Positions 42,499-52,397 of a stretch of DNA of 64,000 nucleotides are shown here, in pieces. The notes beneath the pieces were generated by a model. The model did not search any database. It worked only from the letters and a program-made list of their open reading frames with translations, and was not told where the DNA came from. The position numbers and the translations under genes are program-made. Positions within the stretch are counted from its first letter, which is position 1. The number at the start of each line of letters is the position of its first letter. This stretch comes from Scilla litardierei (lineage: Eukaryota; Streptophyta; Magnoliopsida; Asparagales; Asparagaceae): contig CM061133.1 of assembly GCA_030789695.1 (NCBI GenBank), forward strand, positions 92,169,248 through 92,233,247, given 5' to 3'.

Positions 42499-44500
42499 TG
42501 TTGGATCAGGATCGTAGCCTAGAGGGGGGGTGAATAGGCTAATAAAGATATTCGTGCAACCCACGAACAATCCCACGCAGTTATAGGCACAGACAGGGCA
42601 ATAAAATAGCAATCACAGAATACGCACAGATATACCCTGGTTCGGTCGTCTCCACGACCTACTCCAGACCCCGAAAGCAACTACTAGATAGATATGTAAT
42701 CAAGTACAGCTACAATGATTCAAGATCCCAAATCTACTCTCACCTAGCTCGTACACACACCACGTGCTCTACACTATCAATCTAGTCAGATGCTCTCCCT
42801 CTTTGACGACTCCCACCGTCGTCAGGTCCCCAAAAAGTAACACAAAAGGTAAAGTTTCCCCTACGAGAATCTAACACAACAACTACACAAAATAATGATA
42901 AATAGAGTTTAGGAATCTCAGTTTGTGTAGCGGCGATGTCCTCGTCAATCAGCACGGGTCAGATCTCGTCTGACGTAGATATAGTCTCTGATGTCCCCTC
43001 AATAGTTCGGCTCCCCTCTCGATGAAACTTGCGCACTGCTGAATTTTTTCGGTTGACGTTCTTTTGGAATTATCAATTTGAAGTGCTTCTTCAAAAATAA
43101 GATACGGCTCCTCTTCTTATTTTTTTGTGCAGCCTGTCATCAAAACCAACAACAAGGGAATAAGGATGCAATTAAACCTTTCCGTTTTGATACAAAAAAC
43201 AAGATGCAAACAAAAATTAATGGTCCCTGTGCATTTCAACGTTTCAAAGTGGGGAGCACAAAATAGATTCTTTTTCCTGCAAATAAATAAGATAATGGGT
43301 TATTGTTTGCATATGGCTTTGATAAATGGTTGAGATATTTCGGCCCCTTTTGTCAACACAAATCAGCAGAGAATACTTCGGCCATTCAGGTTGCTGTACA
43401 GAATTCGGCCCCCACAGAAAAAACTTGTACACAGATTTTTTTTGTTTAAGGATGATGCGTCACTTTCTTTCCCTGATGCGTGACCTATTTTTTTTATTGA
43501 TACCACCTGCAATCATCAACACACAAGTATTAAGAAAGAACCCCAAAAAAATATCGCAGCAGCCTTTTGAATAGCAAAGAGAGAAGTTGGCTCTTGGATT
43601 TTGATTGGGCGCCTCTTTAAAAAAAACTTTAATGATCAACAAGCACAGATCTTTGGTTGCTCCACGAAATTATTTGATGACGTGCGGTGCTTGGAGATTT
43701 TTCGAAGGAGGAATTTTTGTGTTGCGTGGTTGCGACTTGCAAGAGGATGTCACTTGAAAGCTTGCTGCTTTGAGATTGGAGATGATTGATTGGCCGTCCA
43801 CTTCTCCATGCAAAACAACCAGAAAGCACAAAGGTTAACTTTGTTAATTAGCTTTTAAAAGGGCAGTAACCTTTTCTTCTCATCTGATTCATGTAGTGCT
43901 CTTCCCATCCAATGAATTGAGTTTTAAAAAAATAATTGGCCTTTGAAACAAATTTCGGCTGCTGAGGAATTTTGACAAGGGAGGCCGGCCTTGTGCTCTA
44001 GAGATTTTCTCACCAAAAAATTATATGCGGCTCCTGCACACTTTTTCGGCTCCCCCTCAATATTTTAAGGCGCGCGAACCTTCAACCCTAGAAGATGGGT
44101 ATTTATAGGATAATGGTAATAGGGTTGTGCCAACCGCTTGGGGATTTGACCCAATCAATATGGGATTTGATTAGGAGTTTGAATAGGAATGGGTAGAATC
44201 AAATATAGAATCAAATATTTCCAAATCTGGATAAGTGATTTGATCAAACCCATTTTGAATTCAAATTGGCCTCCATCTCATCCCATATTGGACCAAGTCC
44301 AATTAGATTTGCGTATAGCTCTTTGACCATGTCTCATTGCTTTGTGCCTAGCAATTTCTTCATCTTGTATGTGTATATCAATTTGTCCAACACATTAATT
44401 TACGTTCTCGCCAATCCTGCAAATACTTAATACACACATCAGATCGTTCACAACTGTTTGTCATCATCAAACCATAAATCCTAGATCGTTGCTTCCAACA
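42499..44500 (-). repeat. S3 5' LTR (2,002 bp)
   Basis: TGTTGG...CCAACA on both edges. A TATA box in minus sense (TCCTATAAAT, about 44101-44110) lies in the part that the 3' LTR lacks. The spurious frames 43078-43829 are not conserved and have no domain. No GACCGAC-type array is present. Confidence 0.9.
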
Positions 44501-45438
44501 GACACTGTTGACGCCGCAGATCTTCCTGTTGACAGCCGCCCATTCCTTTGCTCCAACCACTTTAGCCCCCTTGCATGCCACAGATTCCGTGGCCTCCTGA
44601 CGTCGCGACTCGTCCCTGTTACCATTGCCGTAGGAGTTTTGTTGCCGGGACCTACAACCGAAGCGATCTCGATACCGTACCTGTAGCTGTGACATCTCGG
44701 CTGTGCTACCCGTAGCCACTACGATCCTGAGACGATCCCGAGACGACCTCCACTGCACTACCCGCAGTCGGGGACACGAGCACCGCCACCGTCTCCAGAC
44801 CCGACGCCAGATTAAATGTGCGTTCCTCACACCAGGTTTGTCCCCCTAACTCGTAGCGAAACCCATACTGTAGCAAACTGAACATTAACTAAAACCGGAC
44901 AACAATAATTAAATTTACTTTTCCGCACCAGTAAAACGCTTCTCACCGTAGAAATCGACCATCGGACAAATTTTCTGTGCACATAGGGTAGTGGTCGATT
45001 TAGGTTGATAAAACACCAAAAATCGTGACTTTGACGAATAGGGTAGTCCCGACAACCTAGAAACAAACCTAAATAGGATTTATTGAAAATGAGGCCTGAC
45101 ACCGTCGACGTGACCCTATTTCAGACGGACTTCCGCGGACGAGACGCTTGGACGAGATGCTTCGAGAGGATGACACACTCGCCATCGCAGGCAAGTGTAT
45201 CCCACTTGCACTTTCGGCCGTGCTTAGGCCTTAGTTGGTTAGAACTGATAACTGTGAACAAATAGAACCGGACGTGAAATGATAGCGTCCGGGTCGACCC
45301 TTGACGGCTCAGACTTGACGACGAAGTCTAAGCCCGACAAACAACAACTTTGACACCGTAGGATTATCTTGTGCGTGCGTGCGTGTCGACCCCTAGAATT
45401 ACATCTCCCGTACACTGGTCGTGTCATGTCACTGTTAC

Positions 45439-45715
45439 ACAAAAAGCCTTCGGGCGTTTCAGATGCTTCCCGAGCGGAAGTGATCTCCGTGATGCAAAAA
45501 AGCATTCGGGCGTTTCAGATGCTTCCCGAGCGGAAGTGATCTCCGTGATGCAAAAATCCTTCGGGCGTTTCAGATGCTTCTCGAGCGGAAGTGATCTCCG
45601 TGATACAAAAAGCCTTCGGGCGTTTCAGATGCTTCCCGAGCGGAAGTGATCTTCGTGATACAAAAAGCATGTGGGGCGTTTTAGGTGCTTCCCTAGCAGA
45701 AGTGATCTCTGTACT
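45439..45715. repeat. Five tandem ~57-bp units in solo LTR
   Basis: Units start with a run of A followed by GCCTTCGGGCGTTTCAGA at about 45439, 45495, 45553, 45605 and 45662. Each holds a short hairpin CTTCC-CGAGC-GGAAG. They occupy the same LTR position as the 61-bp units of the other two copies (752-932 and 48528-48700) but are unrelated in sequence. Confidence 0.85.
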
Positions 45716-46528
45716 TCTTGTCCTGAGTTCTGGGGTTTGGGGTAGGGTTGAGCGTGCACACGGGGAGAGGGTCTGATCCCCCTCAACCCGTAAGGCGTGA
45801 ACCCTTCGTGTCTCACGTGTCGTGTCCTGTCCGTCTCGTCGTGTCTAGTTCCGTCTTGTCCTGACACCTTTAGTATAGTCCCGTAGTCGGTAGCACATGC
45901 TACGACTACTGCTTGCTACGCTTTTACTTTCCAGATACGTTACTTCTCTTGCTACTCTGTTGTAACCTCGGCATGCTAATCAACCAGTAACCCGTCTGTT
46001 ATAACACCAGCATGCTAATCAACCAGTAAACCATTGTTTAATAGTTGGTGCACTTGCAGTAGAGTCTAACCCTTCTTGTAGACTTTACCTGACGTACAGT
46101 TCCTTTTCTCTTGGGTGATGTACGTCAGGTGTTCAGCCAGAGTTCGTGGACGAGGCAGACTCACTAGAGTACGAGGAGTCGAGGACGTCGACCCAGAGCA
46201 CGTGCCTGACGAGGACCAGACCTTGAGGTCTTTTTAGTCGTCACTTTCAGAGGTTACTGCTTTTAGTTTGCTTTTAGTTAGTTTGTTGCCATGCTTAGGC
46301 TTCTTTTAGACTTTGTACTCGCTGGATATCATATCTCTAATTTAATGAATGCCTTTTCCATTCTGTACTTCCTATTGTTCCGAATTTTATTAATGCAAGA
46401 ACCTGAAGTTTTTTTTAAATGGTACCCCCTACAGACGCTTATTGGGTCAGAGCTTCTCAGCTCTGGCCTAAGCGGGCCTTAGTCACGCTTCGCCTCCGTC
46501 TTTTTGGGAAGTGGGGCGTGACATCTGC

Positions 46529-47584
46529 CTCTGTTGCGCCAAAGGTGATCCACGAACAGCAGGTCCTCTCTGAACTGGAGCAGGCGCTCTCATCTGCAGC
46601 GGGGCTGGCGCTCCAACTACAGCATGACGAGCTCTCGGGCACTCCTTCGCAGCATGCGAGGCATCTCCACAAAATAAGCATATCCCCATCTTCTTCTTGT
46701 AGTTGGCCTAAACATGTCCAGGCTTTCCACAGAAGTGGCACGGGCCCTTGCCCTGAATCTGAACTGGTGCTCCAGGCCTCTTGAATGGTACCGTTTGAAC
46801 TGGCCTCATCGTCGGCCTAGCAGGTGGCCGGTACTGCTCCATAGGACGCTTCCCTTTATCAGCTGAAGGGTCAGGCAGAAGAGCTATGATCTCATGATTC
46901 TTCACAGCATCTAGCACCTCCCTCATAGTCGTGAAGCTCGCCGAAGACATAGAAGCCTGAATCTTCGGACGTAGTCCCTGACGAAAGCAATCAGCTCGCT
47001 TCTCCTCCTTCCTTACCATATGCGGGGCAAATCGGCTCAGCATCTCGAACTCAGCTTCATACTCTTCGACAGTCATATCCCCCTGCTTCAGATCTATAAA
47101 CTTGCTCAGCAGCTCCCTCCTAGCAGACTTGGTGAAATACTTGTCCTTGAATCAATCTAAAGGTCTTCCAACTCACTGGCTTCTCAAGACGCCTCTCCTC
47201 GATGCGCCACCAGTTCCTCACATTCTCCATCAGCTGCATCTTCGCTATCTCCACTTGGGTATCATCAATAATCTTCGCAGCAACTAACTTCTCCTCCGTG
47301 CTCTGGATCCACTCGTCAGTAGCTAGGGGTCCCTCCTTCCCCGAAAATGTCCTCGGCTGGAGCTCGTTAAACAGCTTCACTCCTGGAGCAGCTCGTGGGG
47401 CAAGCGGAGGTGGTGGTGGTGCAACTGGAACAACCTGGGCAGCACGCTGGGACTGCTGAACCAACTGATGCTGAACATCCAGCATCTCCCTCATTACACC
47501 CAGAAACTGACGGAAGTCTCCACCCTGGTCCTCCGAAACTCCATCGCCTGAGTTCCCCGATCGGTTAACGTGTCGTCCTGCCAT
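46529..47584 (-). pseudogene. gag: G1 Gag
   Basis: ATG at 47584 (MAGRHVNRS). Residues about 50-150 are a Pro-rich linker and the start of the capsid domain (GKEGPLATDEW, NWWRIEERRLEKPVSWKTF). A shift near 47155 changes frame. The capsid continues with FIDLKQGDMTVEEYEAEFEML (about 47080) and FRQGLRPKIQ. The first zinc knuckle CHFCGKPGHV is followed by a TAG codon near 46708 and lacks its last Cys. The second, CLFCGDASHAAKEC, is intact. The frame continues at 36843 after the solo LTR. Confidence 0.88.
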
Positions 47585-47707
47585 CCTATTGACAGAAACA
47601 CAGATATTAGACTCGTACGATTACTGGATGATAATAAAATGAATTTCAATACTTCGATTATTCCGTATTTGCAGAAGGATGGGACCTGCATGGGCCACCA
47701 CTAAAAC
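47585..47707 (-). other. G1 leader between LTR and gag
   Basis: Contains the conserved TGGTGGCCCATGCAGG stretch, also present at about 1743-1758 just inside the G0 LTR. It may include the primer site, but it does not match tRNA-iMet, tRNA-Asp or other primers I know. Confidence 0.5.
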
Positions 47708-50703
47708 CTGTCACGACCCGCTTCCCAAAAAAGACGGAGGCGAAACGTGACTAAGGCCCGCTTAGGCTGGGGCTGAGAGCCCAGACCTAATAAGCATCTG
47801 TGGTATTCCAAAACGACGGAAACATGTCCCTGCAAGTTAGTACGGAACAACAAAAGTACTGAAAAGAGATATCATTTCATTTTATTCCAAATATAACATC
47901 CAAAGTACTGAGAGTCTAAAACGCCCGAAGGGCTACAACTGCAGAAAAAGAAACTACCGGTGCAAGCACCCAACCTAGTCAAGAAAACAAAAAGTGCTAC
48001 GCACCCAATCTAAACTGAGAAAGATACTCTGGATCAGCAACGAGAGGCCTCTAACTCTGGTCATCCTCTGGGTCGTACTCCGGATCAACGTCCTCCAGCT
48101 CTCCGTCTGCTGGCAAGTCCGCCTCGTCGACGTACTCTGGCTCAACACCTGACGTACATCACCAAAAGAAGGAACTGTACGTCAGGTAAGGTCTACAAAA
48201 AGGGTTAGACCAAACTACAAGTGTATCAACTTTTAGACAACGATTTACTGGTTGCTTAGCATGCTGGGGTTATAACTGAGTAACAAAAAGAAGTAACGCA
48301 GCAGGAAAGTAAAGGGCAGCAAGTAGTAGTCGTAGAGTGTGCTACCAACTACGGGACTAACCTACATGTGTCAAGACAAGTCGGGACGGGACGGGACGAG
48401 ACAAGACAAGACAAGTGAGACATGAAAGGGTTCACGCCTTACGGTTCGTGGGGGATCAGACCCTCTTGCCGTGCTCACGCTCAATCCAACCCCAAACCCC
48501 AAGGAAGACAAGACAAGACAAACAGTACAAGGGATCACTCGCTCTAGCTTGGCGAGTGCCCTATTGCCCTCTTGGCTGTGTAACAGTACAAGGGTTCACT
48601 CTCTCTAGCTTGGAGAGTGCCCTATTGCCCGCAGGCTGTGAATCAGTACAAGGGAACACCCACTCACTGGTGAGTGCCCTATTGCCCGCAGGCTGTGCAA
48701 GACGGGACGGGACGTGACAAGACGGGAAGGTTTATTCTAGGGTGTCCACACACACGCACACACATGGTAGCCCTACGATATCAAAAGTTGTTGTTGTCAG
48801 GCTCAGACTTCGTCGTCAAGTCTGAGCCGTCAATGGTCGTCCCGGACGCTATCATTTCACTTCCGGTTCTATTTGTTCACATTTATCAGTTCTAACCAAC
48901 TAAGGCCTAAGCACGGCCAAAAGTGCAAGTGGGATTCACTTGCCTGCGATGGCGAGTGTGTCGTCCTCTCGAAGCGTCTCGTCCAAGCGTCTCGTCCGCG
49001 GAAGTCCGTCTGAAACATTGCCGTGGCGACGGTGTCAGGTCTCAATTTCATCAAATCCTATTAGGGTTCGTTTCTAGGTTATCTGGACTATCCTATTCGT
49101 CAAAGTCACATATTTGATGTTTTAGCCTAATCGACGATCTAATCCTATGTGCACAGTCATCAAAGTCCATTCGTCGATTCTATATTTGTACAACGTTTTA
49201 CTTGTGCTGGAATTAAATTTTAGTTCAAATTGTCGATTTTTAGTTTAGGGTTCAATCAGCTATTGTGGGGGTTTCTACGAGTTTCGGGGAACCAACCTTA
49301 ACCGAAGTTTGTCATAGAATGGAAGTCGTGTCTGAACGGAGAACTCCTCAGCGTCAATTCTGGTCCACGCACGATTTCCCAAAAGCTGGAACTTGCGACG
49401 AAGACCTACGACGTGTCGTAACGTCGTAGACGGCAAATCCGCGAAGTAGCACACCCAAGTGGGGCCCACAGCAGTGCTAGGGGTCAATGGGGGACCCACA
49501 ACACCTCTGGAGGACTTGGGGGGGCCCACCACAGGAGTTGGTGTGGAAGAATCAATGTTGTGACGAACGGCCGTCGGTCAGACACAGTCGGTGCAGGGGT
49601 TTCCCTCGGTCAGACCGAGAGAACACAGCGCACGGGGTCGGTCGTCGCAGCGGAGAGCGTTACAAGTCGGGGCGCTTCGGTCACAGCGGGCCGGTGCGGA
49701 TGATCCCGTCGGTCGGGCGCTTGGGCGAGGCTTACAACGGAGCGGTGTGTGGAGCGCTTGCGGGTGCGGAGCGGGGCGTCGGTCAGACACAGCGGATGCG
49801 GGGGGTCGGTGCGGGCTTGCGAAGCAGGGTTGCAAGCGGGCGGGAGTGCGGTGCAGATCGGGCGAAGCTCTCGGTCAGACCGAGAGAAGTTCTCAGGCGT
49901 GCGGGGGCTTCGGTCGGGCGGCTGTGCGGAGCGGAGCAGGCACTGGGTGCGGAGCTTGGCCTCGGTCGGTGCGGGGAAAACCAAGGAATTTCTCCGGTCG
50001 GACACTGGCGGCGGCTGAACGGAGTTGCGACGAATCATCGCAAGCAAGTTTTTGGGTTTTGTGACGGCTAGGGTTTTGGTGACTGCGAAAATAAGCTAGC
50101 CTAGGGTTTATTTCTATAGAAATGAGCTAGGGTTAGTTCTAGGGTTTAATAAAAATAATTAAAATAATTTAAAAATTAAAATAAATCAAATTTTACTCTC
50201 CTCTCCCTCACACAAGGATGGGTGCGGCCAAAAATTTTGAAACTTGGTCAGAAAATTATTTAGGGCGTTATTATAATATAGGAATTTTATTATAATTAAA
50301 ACACTTATAAAAATAGGTTTTAAAATTATTTAAAACTTACTCAAAATGGAAAATAGGTCAAATTAAGCCTAAAAATTGTAAAATAATTATGGGGTGATCG
50401 GGGCGACGAAAGAAAGAGAGTGAAGAAGACTGATCTAAATTTCGACGTCAAGAGACAAAACTAATAATAGAAACGTCTTGCGTCAAAACAGAAAGTCACG
50501 ACGTCACATCAAATAAGATAGTATCGCGGAAGAACGACTCGAGATATGTGGTTCCAAAGTTGTTCCACAATCTAATACTCTCAGAGACGATCACGACGAC
50601 ATATCACACAATAATGTTCAAAATCAAATAGAGTCTAAAATAAACACGTGCACGATCAAGAGCACGTGCACAATGAAAGTACGATCGGAAACCGACCGTT
50701 ACA
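47708..50703 (-). repeat. G1 5' LTR (2,996 bp)
   Basis: In minus sense TGTAACGGTC (50703) to GGTCGTGACA (47708). It matches the solo LTR and the 1-1735 LTR along most of its length. It has long GC-rich open frames near 49487-50071 without domains, which I regard as chance. No matching second LTR is in the window. Confidence 0.88.
48528..48700. repeat. Three tandem ~61-bp units with covarying hairpins (G1 LTR)
   Basis: The same unit family as 752-932, inverted. Hairpins are at 48536-48558 (CACTCGC...GCGAGTG), 48597-48619 (CACTCTC...GAGAGTG) and 48661-48676 (CACTCAC-TG-GTGAGTG, loop nearly deleted). Stem arms differ in all three but remain complementary. Confidence 0.88.
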
Positions 50704-50966
50704 ATGACTATGTGAATGATTATCATCATGCACCTTTGCATCATATGCCATATGCTTATCCACGACATGCATCACATATAAATCAACAACGTATGCATGT
50801 TCCCAATAGGATTAGGACTCCCAACACATACACCATTTGGGGTCCGAAGAACACAAGCATGCTTGCTAAGGATATGTATGTGAAATCGTTTATTAATGAT
50901 ATTATTTTGAATGATGATTATGTTGGGAAATCACGGTCCTCGTGGACTTGGTTTCCGAAGGGTTAG
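50704..50966 (+). pseudogene. gag: S4 Gag C-terminal fragment
   Basis: Encodes the His/Pro-rich Gag tail (HHMPYAYPRHAS, MHVPNRIRTPN, ending SSWTWFPKG and stop). It aligns with S1 residues 705-794 at clear but lower similarity than S2. The upstream part is missing at the G1 LTR. Confidence 0.88.
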
Positions 50967-52103
50967 TTTCCTTTGACCCTTCATTGCTTGGTACCATAAG
51001 TTTAATTTCATTTATGGGTACCAAATGCAATTGTGGTATGTATTGGTTTATTTTTTTTGCATATTGGTTTTTGATGTGCTTATTTAATTTGAAACTTAAA
51101 TTCATATTGAATTTGAATTTAGTTAGGATATGGGTTACATTTATTTGAATTTAATATGTTAAATTTGTTGCCTGACCCATATGATCCAAAAGGATTTTTG
51201 GATACCAAAATGATGTTTACTAGGTTCAATCCATAATGGGATACCCACCCTACCAACTCATTGATTTGCAAAGAATTTTCATTCAAATGGAGTTGTTGGT
51301 GCTTAAGTGATGCACCAAAGTAGGGGGAGCTTAATGTTGTAAGTATCTTCTTACATTTGATATACATTTGGTATCCATGTGTGTTGATTGCATACATTGT
51401 TAGAATATCTACATTGGTATCATTTTGTTTCAATTAGTATGCTAGAATTGTGTATGCCATAGATTTATGATGTTCTATCTATGTTTGGCATAACATTTTT
51501 GCATGTTACTCTTGGTATCATATTTGCTACATTTGGTTTTCACATTGGATTTTTGTCTCTGATGTTGATTTCGTCGCTCGACGATTAACTTGGTTAAATA
51601 GAAATTCTTTCTATGGACACATAGAATTGTTTTCCATGCACTATTTAACTAAGAATGTTGATATTGGAGAGTATGTTCCATAACTCAATAAATGAAATTA
51701 ATTTGAGTTTTGGAGATTTCGTTTTTCGATTTTCGCCTATGGCTTAATGATTTCGTTTTTCGATTTTCGCCTATGCTTTGATGATTTCGTATTTCGATTT
51801 TCGCCTATGGCTTGATGATTTCACTTTTCGATTTTCGCCTATGGCTTGATGATTTCGTATTTCGATTTTTGCCTATGGTTTGATGATTTCGTATTTTGAT
51901 TTTTGCCTATGGCTTGATGGTTTCGTTTTTCGATTTTTGACTATGGTCAAGTTGGCACGCTTTGATTTTCTTCGGTATTTTACATTTGGTATTTTACTTT
52001 GGTGTCATTTGGACTGTGGTTGTATTCTTATACTCTCTTGCTTTAATTTCTTAGCCATTGAAATCTTGTCGGTGTTCTCCTCCCGCTCTTTTTGCTAATG
52101 CCA
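50967..52103 (+). other. S4 internal non-coding remnant
   Basis: After the Gag stop there is gag-pol spacer sequence with one extra purine tract (AGTAGGGGGAGC, about 51322). From about 51557 the sequence matches the S1 region after the third ORF (GTCGCTCGACGA). Pol and the third ORF have been deleted. A minisatellite lies at 51713-51955. Confidence 0.75.
51713..51955. repeat. Tandem ~38-bp repeat in S4
   Basis: About six copies of a unit GATTTCGTNTTTCGATTTT followed by YGCCTATGGCTTGAT, with point differences. S1 and S2 have a single related copy (GATTTCGTTTTACGATTTT, about 30267), so the expansion is specific to S4. Confidence 0.88.
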
Positions 52104-52397
52104 AAGGGGGAGAGAATTAATAATGACAATGTGCTAATTGATAATTCAAAGCAATTTATCATGAATCTAAGTTGATATGTTAGATTCAGGGGGAGTTAAG
52201 ATATAAAATGGATTTAGATCCTAAATTGCGATAATAGGATTCATATTTTATATTTCCCTCTTCTGCTTGATGCGTATGAATATAATTGAATACGGAACTA
52301 GCGTGTCATCAATGCAGGGGGAGTAAGTAAATTTCATTTGAATCATTATTATTGATTATTATTTATGTTGGTTTGTCATCACCAAAAAGGGGGAGAA
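52104..52397 (+). promoter_or_regulatory. S4 polypurine-tract cluster
   Basis: Tracts at about 52104, 52187, 52315 and 52386-52397, the same four sequences in the same order as S1. Confidence 0.85.

Larger units (their letters stand above)
38562..44500 (-). mobile_element. Gag-only Sirevirus-like element S3 (non-autonomous)
   Basis: Minus orientation: 5' LTR 44500-42499, tRNA-iMet primer site, gag 42454-40594, about 1 kb of non-coding sequence, polypurine-tract cluster, 3' LTR 39282-38562. No protease, integrase, RT or third ORF is present. Flanks are GACGC (38557-38561) and GACAC (44501-44505), a 5-bp duplication with one change. It must have been moved by proteins of another element. Confidence 0.88.
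36844..46523 (+). repeat. Solo family-G LTR inside G1, split by S3
   Basis: Begins TGTAACAGTC at 36844 and ends GCGTGACA at 46523. It is flanked by TCTGC (36839-36843) and TCTGC (46524-46528), a perfect 5-bp duplication. Without S3 (38562-44505) it is about 3.7 kb. No internal element region is present, so it is a solo LTR left by LTR-LTR recombination. Frames inside (for example 37720-38328) are GC-rich noise. 45900-46523 matches 1080-1735. Confidence 0.85.
35660..50703 (-). mobile_element. Family-G Ty3/gypsy element G1, 3' truncated
   Basis: In minus sense: 5' LTR (50703-47708), gag (47584-46529, continuing 36843-36755), intron-like gap (36754-36645), then protease and RT start (36644-35660). 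It is interrupted between 46523 and 36844 by a solo LTR of its own family in opposite orientation. RT is cut in the palm region; the rest of RT, RNase H, integrase and the 3' LTR are absent. Confidence 0.88.

Noticed and set aside
43078..43829. Small ORFs in the S3 5' LTR
   Set aside because: Short, not conserved, within a promoter-bearing LTR; no motif.
49487..50071. Long ORFs of up to 194 codons
   Set aside because: Inside the G1 LTR, GC-rich, overlapping in several frames, with no recognisable domain.
50960..51035. Gag-pol intron in S4
   Set aside because: The donor position is shifted (GGTTAG) and no matching acceptor is seen; S4 gives no support to the intron model.
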